Of a stretch of 64,000 bases of DNA, positions 56,011-64,000 are shown piece by piece. Within the stretch, counting starts at the first letter, position 1, and each line of letters opens with the position of its first letter. The notes below the pieces were generated by a model, which saw only the letters and a program-made list of their open reading frames with translations, did no database searches and was not told the DNA's origin. Origin of the DNA: Nannochloropsis oceanica (Eukaryota; Sar; Eustigmatophyceae; Eustigmatales; Monodopsidaceae); assembly GCA_004519485.1 (NCBI GenBank), contig CP038108.1, forward strand, positions 62,001 to 126,000. The letters are read 5' to 3'. Position numbers and translations under genes: made by a program.

Positions 56011-56192
56011 GTACTCTTCTTGGCCTTTTGGCTTAGATCAAGTGTAGTATCTGTTCTGTAACCAGGAAGACTGGTTACCTTCGCCTACTGGGCGAAGTTT
56101 TGTCTTCCGATTATTTCTGGACCTGCCAGTGGTTAGGAGCTTGCTCCGCCCGGCTAGGTGTCCTTGGGCTTACACTACCCTCAAGCGATGCC
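56011..56192 (+). ncRNA. U2: U2 spliceosomal snRNA
   Basis: The 5' half is unmistakable U2: CTTCTTGGCCTTTTGGCT, then TAGATCAAGTGTAGTATCTG with the branch-point recognition sequence GTAGTA at 56044-56049. Two perfect hairpins follow in place of stem-loops IIa/IIb: GTAACCAG-GAAGA-CTGGTTAC and CTTCGCC-TACTG-GGCGAAG. A probable Sm site (GATTATTTCTGG) comes next, then AGGAGCTTGCTCCGCC, which matches the A-G-G-A-G-C-U-U-G-C-U-C-C hairpin of stem-loop III, and a final CTTGGGC...CCCTCAAG stem. The RNA base-pairs with the intron branch point in the spliceosome. Both ends are set by homology and may be off by several bases. Confidence 0.95.
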
Positions 56193-57223
56193 GAAACCTT
56201 CCCCACCCCCACACCCCACCCCCCCTTTCCACATCTGTTTGTGTCGTGTGGCTCAGACGCGTCATTCCCGTGGGATGGTGGATTTTAATTACATTTGGAT
56301 TTGATGATTTTATTTCGATTGATCACTTGGTTGTTTCCAGGCACATTTTTTTCCTCTTGGCAAATAAAAGGAAGAGGTGATACTAGACCATGTTAAATGC
56401 AATCTCGATTCAATTTATGTCATCTCTTTCCCATGCCCCTATGGCATCTTTGATTTCCGCAAACGCGATTATTTACGACGCGTAAGCTTTGGAGCACAGA
56501 CGTCCTTACTAAGCCGCAACTCAGTCGTCGTCCCTCGATAACAAATTGGCGTGAATTCTATGAACCTCAGCTAGGGACAGGAAAACATGAATAGGAAAGA
56601 CGCATAACGTCTACATGTAATTTCCATTGAACGTAATCCTAGACCATCACTACCCCTGGGAAAGTAAATAAAGAAAAATAATCTGAACAAGTGGGAAAAA
56701 TATACGAAGCGACAGACCACACACATCCACATTTTTTTAAAGGCATTTATCTCAATCATTTTGCGTATACGTCTTGCTTTCGCCTTTTGGTACACGCTTC
56801 CCACCTTGTATTCAATCGACCTCCCCCGTCCCCTTGTGCCCAGTACCACCCAAAGACACCGCGGCAACCCACTCTTGGCCACCCCTGCGACTCAGATGAG
56901 TAAACAATATTACCGAACACCTATCACCACTTTCCCCATATTTTCAACTGCGTCTATATGTCATGAAGGACCATCAACACTCGAACCATGTGGCCCATGG
57001 TATGCTCAATGTATCCTGACTTTCTCGTGCCGCCGAGCCTTTCTTCTTTTCGTCATGGTGGTGGGCCTTGCCATAACCCTGATTCATTGCCATCCCACCC
57101 CACTCAACGACCCCTTTACATGCACACGCCACAGCCATGACTATACCATGCCAAGTCCCGGCGACCCCGAAGAGAAGAAGAGACCTGCACACGTCTCCGC
57201 CGCTCGCCGTCACCACCACGTGC
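56193..57223. other. Intergenic region
   Basis: No gene supported between U2 and the RsfS gene. The stretch is mostly AT-richer DNA with short frames. The last 250 bases are the upstream region of RsfS. Confidence 0.4.
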
Positions 57224-58957
57224 ATGTCTCTCATCGTGCTCGGCCTGGTACTACCCATGGCCCCAGCTTTCGTCCTTCCCTTCTCTTCCAGCATTGTTCC
57301 TAGCGCCAACTCGCACCAGCTATATTCCTCACCGTTGTTTCTGCCGTCTAGAACACAGGTAAGTCTTTTCACCCTCGCCATTTCTTGCCTGGACACAACA
57401 TATCTTACTCTGCCTCTCTCCCTCTCTCTCTCCCTCCCTCCCTCTCCATCCAGACCACCCTCTACGCCACCGGCAGCGAGCTTCCCCCGCAAAGACAGAA
57501 GCAAAAGAAGGGAGGACGGGAAGGATACAACAAAAGTCGGCGGCGTGAGGATGCCTTAAGTGGCATGAATGTCGGGCAGAGGTTTGAGATGGGTGAGTGA
57601 CGCAAGGGCGGATAGGAGGAAGGGTTGAGGGTTGATAGTCAAGTCATAGTTCGGATAGCCTCTCGTTTATAGGGACAGGGAATGAATGCGTCTTTATTTC
57701 TCATCACCTCTCTCCTTACTCCTGCCCTTCCTCTCTCATATCCCTCTATCTTGCTCGAAAGGCTATGACATCGAGGACGAGACCGTTCCCCTCGAGCAAG
57801 ACGACGCCCTCCCCCTCATAGAAACCATTGCCAATGCCGCCGACATGCGGAAAGGCGAGGACGTGTACGCTATCCGCGTGTCTTCCTTGACGACCGTATC
57901 GTCCTTTTTTGTGCTCGTCTCGGGGAACAGCCGGCCGCAGATCCAGGCCATAGCCGGTACGTCGCGAACGTCATCAATCCTCCTCCTTCATCACTACTTC
58001 TGCCTCGTCACTACTCCTCTCACCACTGCCTTCTCATCACCCCTCCTGCCTCATCATTGATCCTCTCTCATCACCACTCCTCCCTAATCACTACTCCTCT
58101 CACCACACCTCTCTCATCATCACTGCACTTTCATCACCCCTCCTCCCTCATCACTACTCCTCTCTCATCATCACACCTCTCTCATCACTACTTTCTCATC
58201 ACTACTCCTCTCACCACTGCATTCTCGTCACTACTTTCACATCATCACTCCTCTCTCGTCACTACTCCTCCTTCATCGCCTCATCCTGCGCTTGTTTCCT
58301 CTTCCTCCTTTGTCAAGGCTTTTGCTTTCTTCGATTCTTTACTTGGATCTCCCCGAGATCAGGAGATGACGGTTTGGGGCTTGCTCCCCATAACTTTCAC
58401 TTATGTTCTCTTCCGCCCTCCCTCATTCCCTCCTTCCACTCCTCCTCTCCCAGGCGCCATCGAGGATGACATGATGGAGAAGCACGGGATGGAAGCTCGG
58501 AACGGCGGGGAGGGCACAGCAGACAGCGGGTGGATCCTGCTGGACTTCGGGAGCGTGGTAGTGAATGTGATGACGTCCGTGGCGAGGAAATACTACGCGC
58601 TGGAAAAGCTGTGGAAAAAGGTAGGTGTAGGTGCATGTGTGCGTGCTCCCTCCCTCCCTCCCTCCCTTCCTTCCTCCCTCCCTTCCTCCCTCCCTCCTTC
58701 CCATTTCAATCCCCGTGGAGATTGGTGGGATGCATACATTGACACTTGTCTTATCCCTCCCTCCCTCCCTCCTTCCCTCCCTCCCTCCCTCCTTCCCTCC
58801 CGCCCTCCTCCTGCAGGGCGAGGAGGTGGACTTGTCCCACATACTGAAGCCAAACGCGCCTCCGGGGTCTGAGAATGGGATGGAGGAAGGGAGGGAGGGA
58901 GGGAGGGAAGGGCCGTCCTCGGATCCTTCCTTAATCGAGGATGCGTTCTGGTCCTAG
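57224..58957 (+). CDS. RSFS: Ribosome silencing factor RsfS/Iojap, plastid-targeted
   Basis: RsfS binds large-subunit protein uL14 and blocks subunit joining. Five exons in phase give 258 residues: 57224-57358, 57454-57592, 57762-57956, 58454-58620 and 58817-58957. The start at 57224 gives a short signal peptide (MSLIVLGLVLP) ending in MAPAFVLPF, an A-x-A-F-like plastid motif. The core shows LPLIETIANAADMRKGEDVYAI, VSSFFVLVSGNSRPQIQAIA, SGWILLDFGSVVVNVMTSVARKYYALEKLW, the standard DUF143 fold with its W-x-x-x-D-x-G-x-V-V-V signature. An acidic Gly/Glu-rich tail extends past the family's usual end. The third intron (57957-58453) is filled by a CATCACTACTCCTC-type repeat. In the plastid it would act on 70S ribosomes, like the RsmE-type enzyme encoded upstream. 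Confidence 0.92.
57990..58290 (+). repeat. Intronic minisatellite, CTCATCACTACTCCTC type
   Basis: Within the third RsfS intron, imperfect copies of a 13- to 25-base unit built from TCATCACTACTCCTC and TCACCAC repeat more than ten times over about 300 bases. Copies differ by small insertions and substitutions, and one strand is strongly pyrimidine-rich. Confidence 0.7.
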
Positions 58958-59864
58958 AGAGGACGAAATGATGAGATGAGAAAGGAAGGGAGGGAGGGGG
59001 GGAGGGAGGACGGTGTTGGTGATATGTGCATGCGAGTTTATGGTTCTTCCCTTTTGACGGAAGGTGAAGATAGAGAAAGAAGGGAAGCGAGAAAATGAAG
59101 TAGAAAGAGAGGAGGAGGAGGAGGAGGAAGAGGAGGAGGAGGAGGAGGAAGGCACACGGCTGAGAGCAGCCACGTAAAGAGACCAACAAGAATATGAAGC
59201 AAAATTATTATCGAAAGGCTGGAAAGGAAGAAAAAGAAGAAGAAGAAAGAGGAACAAATCCGAAGCCTAAAGAAAGAGAGGAGGAGGAGGAGAAAGCTAA
59301 AGGACGGAGGAGGAGGAGGAGGAGGAGGAGGAGGAGGAGGAGGAGGAGGAGGAGGAGGAGGAGGAGGAGGAGGAGGAGGAGTTTGGTGACTGCTTAAGAG
59401 AAATGTGTTTGCCCTTCACGAGGAAAAGGGCTCTACGGTCAAGCAATTCGATGCAATGCGATGCAATGCGATGCAATGCGATGCAATATTATATCACCTT
59501 TTTCATTTTCTTTCCACTCTCCCTTCACCGCCGCCTTCGTTCTCTTCGTTTCGTCTTTTCCTTCGACTCTCTCGTCACAGATGAAGTCTTCAATCAAAAT
59601 TTATGTGTTGTCACATTCTTTTCTCTTCCTTGAAGCTTATAACAGCCCCACACTTCATTTTCCCTTTATTTCCTCTCCTGCTTCTCCTCCTCCTCCTCCT
59701 CCTCCTCCTCCTCCTCCTCCTCCTCCTCCTCCTCCTCCTCCTCTTCCTCCTCCTCCTCCTCTTCAGCCTCACTTCTCTTCACCCCTTCTTCCAAGGAGGT
59801 GCATCAGTCCTACATATACATATATACCATATCATCTCAAACCCTGATACCCTAGTCACCGGCC
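58958..59864. other. Repeat-rich region between convergent genes
   Basis: No gene supported. It holds GGA-type tracts at 59110-59150 and 59278-59382, a four-copy 10-bp repeat (59449-59488), and a (TCC)n tract at about 59684-59763. The stops of RsfS (plus) and ATPAF1 (minus) face each other across it. Confidence 0.5.
59449..59488. repeat. Four-copy 10-bp tandem repeat
   Basis: The unit CGATGCAATG repeats four times without change in non-coding DNA between the convergent RsfS and ATPAF1 genes. Confidence 0.85.
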
Positions 59865-61350
59865 TCAGGTGATGATGGGCGACGGAGCCTTCTTGGGCGG
59901 GTCGGGCTTGCGGACACCGCGGACATACTTCTCGAACGAGAAACTTTTGGGCTCGTGGTTGAAGGTCCACAAGGTCTTATAAAGCTCCGCGTGTGTGTAG
60001 TGCTCCACCAGCTGTGTGATGAGGTACTCTCCCTCCTGGGGCAAGAAAGGAGGGAGGGAGGGCGGGGGTGCGGGGGGGAAGGAGGGCGGGGCGATTGAGA
60101 AAAAGACTTCCTACGTCGTACCACAGGTAAACAGGTAAACAACTAAAACACCTCATCATGTCGCAACCCTCCTTCCCTCCCTCCCTTCCTCTTTCCCTAC
60201 CTCCCGTGTGAGGTGGTGACCCACGTCGCCTCGCAGTAATCCCAGGCACTTGTCGGCCATGAACTCGTCGTACAGAGTCAGGCACAGCCAGGGCGTCGCG
60301 CCGCTTGGATTCTTACGGAAGTCCTCTAAGGAAGGAAGGGAGGGAAGGAGGGAAGGGGAGAGGGAAGTGTGAGAATTGTGTGGAACTCTGGAAAGTCTAC
60401 GACTGCCCCCCTTTCCCCTCCCGCCCTCCCATCCTCCCTCCCTCCCTATTTTCAAATGACCTAAGAAGGTGAAGAGGAAGCATGAATCTTGGAACTGAGA
60501 GATGAGGGTCATGTAGCCTGACTCCCGGAATACGGGGTAGAGGAAAACCCGGCTGGAGGGAGGGAGAGGGAGGGAGGGAGGGACGTGTGGTGTGAACGGT
60601 CGAGTGTCGCAGACGTGACATCAAAGCAGAGGGGGTGTGAGTAAACGTCATTTGATAACGTTCTCGTGGCAACTTGCCCAGGGAAATCGACACAGAAAAA
60701 CGTGAATTTAAACCGACGGTTGTTCCTGAAGCTTCGCCTCCGTTCCCCCCCCCTCCCTTCCTCCATTCACACACACCTGGCCTTGGCTCGGTCCTTCAGG
60801 ATCTTAAATTGCTGCGCGGGAATGGTACTTGCCAACGCATCTCTTCGCTCCTTGTGGTATTCCTGCCACATTTCCTACGGAGTGGATGAAAAGGGAAGGA
60901 GGGGAGGGAAGGAGGGGAGGGAAGGAGGGAAGGAAGGAGGGCGGAAGGGCGATGAGCACGGAGGACGAATAACTCAGGGGGCAGAATGAAGGAGAATAGA
61001 TTCGTGCTCTTCAGAAGTTCGTCCCTTTCTTCCACCCTTCACTCCTACGCGCCCCCCTCCTCCCTCCTTACCTTGATCTCCACCGGCTCGCACTTCCGGA
61101 CTAGAGGCACTTTCATGATATCGGTCAGCTTCCGCGGCGCGGGATAGGTGAAGACCGATCGATGCTGAAAGGAGAATGGAGAGGAGGAGGGAGCATGGAC
61201 GAGGGGAAAAGAGCGGGCGTGGATGGGGAGGTGCGCTGCTGATGCTGCCGATGCTGCTGGGAGAGAGGAGGCTAAAGCGCAGGAAACACGTTTGCGGGCG
61301 GCAGGAAAGGCGATGGCCCCTCGACGGAGCAAGACCGAGGCCGTCGTCAT
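59865..61350 (-). CDS. ATPAF1: ATP synthase F1 assembly factor 1 (ATPAF1/Atp11)
   Basis: Atp11 is a mitochondrial matrix chaperone that holds the F1 beta subunit before assembly with alpha. Five exons in phase give 254 residues: 61072-61350, 60777-60874, 60461-60552, 60201-60325 and 59865-60035. A basic mitochondrial presequence (MTTASVLLRRGAIAFPAARK) leads to the family's LTDIMKVPLVRKCEPVEIK / EMWQEYHKERRDALASTIP junction, typical of Atp11 (L-D-D-I-M-K, then I-x-x-x-W-x-x-Y). Then come FLYPVFRESGYMTLISQFQ, GATPWLCLTLYDEFMADK, the GDVGHHLTREGEYLITQLVEHY block and the C-terminal YKTLWTFNHEPKSFSFEKYV. Length is close to fungal and animal relatives. It is divergent from the tail-anchored protein gene at 61772. 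Confidence 0.9.
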
Positions 61351-61771
61351 CCGGTCGTGTCGTTGCTTTCCTTCCGGCGCCTGTGTGAGTGGGGAGTTGT
61401 GCATGTGTTCGTATTCAAAAATCGTGGCGGCGCAGATCTCTACAGGAGGGAGGGAGGCGAGGGAGGGCAGAGGGCGAGGGAGACGCAGCAAGCAACGTCT
61501 CGCTGCCCTCCTCCTTCCCCTCTCATTCAAACACGACCCAAATGTATAAGAAGAAAGCGTCACGACGACGACGATTTCGACATCAACACGGACGTAATTT
61601 CTGTCATATCGTCACAGCTCCTCTCCTCGCTCCCCCAGTCGCCGTGGTACCAAAGCATGCATCAGGGGCAGCGGCAGCATCATCAGTCCGCCCATGAAAT
61701 ACCACCCCAGTCTAGACACGCTGAACAGTCCCTTATCCCGTCCTTTCCCTCGCGCACACAATCACAGTGCT
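61351..61771. other. Divergent upstream region shared by ATPAF1 and a membrane-protein gene
   Basis: No coding sequence supported in the 421 bases between the two ATGs. Probable bidirectional promoter and 5' UTRs. Confidence 0.4.
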
Positions 61772-63458
61772 ATGTACGGCATCTCCAATCTTCAGGATTT
61801 GGTGGGCTTGGTCAAGGAGAAGGGGAGTGAGTTGGCAGCTGAAGGGAAACTCTTCGCAGACCGCCTCTCCCTGGACCGACTCCAGGAGGAAGGTGGGGGA
61901 CAAGCAGCTAGAGCAGGCGGAGGGAAAAGCAGCGGCACATCGGCAGTCTCTCAAGAGGTAGGGTCACTTACATCTAAGTCTTGCGCTGTTATGCTTCTGC
62001 CTAGACCACAAGACATTCATAATCCTCACACCTCCCTCCCCCCCTTCCTCCCCCCCTCTCTCCCCTCTTGCCTTTCTCAAACAGCAGAACTTTCTCCCTC
62101 CACGACCGGACATCTACTCCGCGGCCGCCGTAGCACGAGCCCGTGAAATGAACGTGATTGCCGCTGCTCCCTCCCGCCCTTCCCCCCTTCCTTCCTCTCT
62201 TCCTCCAGCCCGCCCTGCACCCCTCCCTCCTCCTTCCATCGCGGCGGAGGAGGGGAAGCGAGGGAACGGGAACGCGGGAGGGAGGTCGGGGAGGAGGGAG
62301 GAGGAGGATAATGAGGACGAAAACGATCCCATCATGGCGGCTATTCGAGGAGGGAGGGAGGGAGGGAGGAAGGGAGGGAGGGAGGAGGAGGAGGAGGAGG
62401 AGGTGGACGTCGAGGCGGCAGTGGCCGAATCCCTGGCGTTCCTGAACAAGAAGCAGCCGGCAGCAGGGGCAGGAGTATCACGAGGAGGAGGAGGAGGAGG
62501 AGGAGGAGGAAGAGGAGGAGGAGAAGAAGAAGGAGGGAAATGGGAGGGAGGAAAGGGTGGGGTGGGTGAGTGGGCGGGGAGGGTGAGGAGTGAGTTCTGG
62601 GGCACCGTGGGCAAGGCGATGGGACAGCCATGGGGAGGAGGAGGGGGAGGAGGAGGGGGAGGGGGAGGAGGAGGAGGAGGGGGAGGGAAAGGGAATGAGG
62701 GAGGAGGGAAGTGGGGGCATGTGAATGATGGTGGCGGTGGAGGAGGGAGAGGAGCAGCAGCAGCAGGGGAGGTGGAAGTAGTCAGGATACAGGGACGTGA
62801 GGTTCTCACAGAGGAAGAGGTAAGTGTCATCCTCCCTCCCTCCCTCCCTGCCTTCTCCCCTCCTTCGACACTATCCAATTTGAAACCATCCCTCCTTCCC
62901 TCCTTCCCTCCATCCCTCCCTCCCTCCTTCCCTCCTTCCCTCCTTCCTTCCTTCCCTCCCTCAGCGTCGACACCTTGCCGCCCTCCAAGGAGGGCACCAC
63001 GGCGGCTTCTTTACTTCCCTCTTCGGTTTCACAGGGGCAGGAGGAGGAGGAGGTGGAGGAGGAGGGAGCTCGGCGGCTTTTTTCGTTCTTCCCACCTCGT
63101 CCTCGTCCTCGACCTCGGGTAGGCAAGTGATGCGGCCGGTGCCGATGCGAGGGACTGTGGGAGCTGGAGCAGGGAGTCGCCTTCGATTGGGCTGGAAAAT
63201 GCGAGGTAGGGAAGGAGGGAGAATGGAGGGTCGAAGGGAGGGAGGAGGGAAGTGGGAAGGGGGGGAGGGAGGAAAGACATATGTTATCTTTACACATAAT
63301 TGCTTTACTGAGTCATTTTTCCTCGCTCCCGCTCCCCCCTTTTTAATCCCTCTACCCCTCCTTTCTCCTTTAATCCCTTTTTCTCATCGTCGGTAGTGGT
63401 CATGCTGGTGATGGGTGCGCTCATTATCTGGTGGGTAGCTTTCAAGAAGGAGGAATAG
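61772..63458 (+). CDS. Predicted tail-anchored membrane protein, unknown family
   Basis: Four exons in phase (61772-61957, 62085-62819, 62965-63118, 63397-63458) give 378 residues. The N-terminus MYGISNLQDLVGLVKEKGSE is amphipathic and likely helical. A short conserved-looking piece (QNFLPPRPDIYSAAAVARARE) follows, then long Gly/Glu-rich low-complexity segments with acidic clusters (EEDNEDENDPIMAAI, DVEAAVAESLAFLNKK). The C-terminus is a single hydrophobic helix (VVMLVMGALIIWWVAF) ending in KKEE, so the protein is probably tail-anchored in the ER or Golgi with the bulk in the cytosol. The KKEE tail does not place the lysines at -3 and -4 from the end in the classical way. I recognise no family; golgin- or SNARE-like roles are possible but unsupported. 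Confidence 0.65.
62635..62695 (+). repeat. (GGA)n tract coding polyglycine
   Basis: About 60 bases of GGA/GGG triplets within the second exon of the tail-anchored protein gene, read as polyglycine. Confidence 0.7.
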
Positions 63459-63952
63459 GAGAATGCAGGAGGAAGTAGAGGAGAAGGAGGAGGAGGAGGA
63501 GGAGGAGATGGTGGGAGGAGGAGGAGGAAGAGGAGGAGAGAAACGCGTTGGTGACTTCCCTTCCTCGATCATGCTCTCCCTCCCCTCTCGTACGTAGTCC
63601 GTATTCTCTCTCTTTCTGCTTGTGTGTATGTGTGTATGTGCGTATGTGCGTACGCGCCTCTCTTTGTGTACGTGTGCATATGTGTATGTATGTATGTCGG
63701 ACGAGATGGCGAGGGTCCGAGAGCCTACAGCACCACCGACGGCGACTGGAAACAACTTCGACTTGTCAATGTCGGTACTGCCCCTGGATTGCAAGGAGCA
63801 GTACACACGTCAATGCTATCAGAGATTTTTTCGGGCTTTAGCGCCAGATGGAGCTTTCCGAACGGCAGATCTGACACGGTCAAGCTAACGGTCAAGACCG
63901 TGGACCATCGGTCTTTAGCCATCCCGCCACGCCGCCCGCATCCTCCACGCGC
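63459..63952. other. Intergenic region at the right edge
   Basis: A GGA-rich patch (63470-63540) and a GTATGT-rich patch (63625-63690) are visible. An ATG at 63706 opens a 60-codon frame (MARVREPTAPPTATG and on) without known motifs; it may be a first exon or chance. Confidence 0.35.
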
Positions 63953-64000
63953 ATGACGGGTTCCGAGCAGCAGGAGCTGGTCTCTCTGCAGAAGGCGGTG
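63953..64000 (+). CDS. Possible N-terminus of a gene running off the window
   Basis: An ATG at 63953 opens a frame reading MTGSEQQELVSLQKAV to the window end. Polar, helix-prone composition and plain codon use fit a protein start, but 16 codons are too few to assign anything. It could instead be internal to an exon of a gene beginning at 63706. Confidence 0.3.
   Translation, partial: MTGSEQQELVSLQKAV

Overview
This window looks like nuclear DNA of a stramenopile alga, most probably a eustigmatophyte of the Nannochloropsis/Microchloropsis (gaditana) type. The support is: compact GC-rich genes with many small exons; introns made almost entirely of (GGGA)n and (CCCT)n tracts; several pre-proteins with a signal peptide followed by an A-x-A-F-like motif (bipartite targeting to a four-membrane plastid); a fungal-type Zn(II)2Cys6 regulator; and a plastid-type diaminopimelate aminotransferase. 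The organism call is an inference. I see no virus copy, transposon, rRNA gene, tRNA or CRISPR array. Exon models were built by hand from GT-AG sites, reading phase and family conservation.

Left third (1-24.7 kb): the tail of a PfkB-type sugar kinase; a possible small acidic protein; a short-chain dehydrogenase (minus); two secreted proteins in head-to-head order (3568-6238); ribosome-biogenesis factor NSA2 in ten exons (minus); a Zn2Cys6 regulator (minus); an S-adenosylmethionine carrier (minus); ribosomal protein P2 (minus); plastid LL-diaminopimelate aminotransferase (minus), whose 3' end is duplicated in tandem; and, divergent from it, mitochondrial dihydroorotate dehydrogenase.

Middle (25-43.6 kb): a plastid-targeted Rossmann protein; a gene-poor stretch; a gene of about 19 exons that joins RRM/UHM-like modules to an SBP2-type L7Ae domain (a selenocysteine-insertion factor); a second gene-poor stretch; an intronless phospholipase D-superfamily gene in which both HKD motifs have lost the catalytic His and Lys; and an orphan fragment of a sphingomyelin-synthase-like PAP2 protein.

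Right third (44-64 kb): RAD51D in ten exons; splicing factor CLASRP (minus), divergent from exosome subunit RRP46; a plastid RsmE-type rRNA methyltransferase; a U2 snRNA gene; the plastid ribosome-silencing factor RsfS/Iojap; F1-ATPase assembly factor ATPAF1 (minus), divergent from a tail-anchored protein; and the probable start of another gene at the right edge.

RNA and ribosome functions are frequent here: NSA2, P2, RRP46, RsmE, RsfS, CLASRP, U2 snRNA and the SBP2-like gene. They are separate transcription units, so this is neighbourhood rather than an operon. The strongest leads are the RRM-SBP2 fusion, the HKD-less phospholipase D and the complementary purine/pyrimidine ends of most introns.
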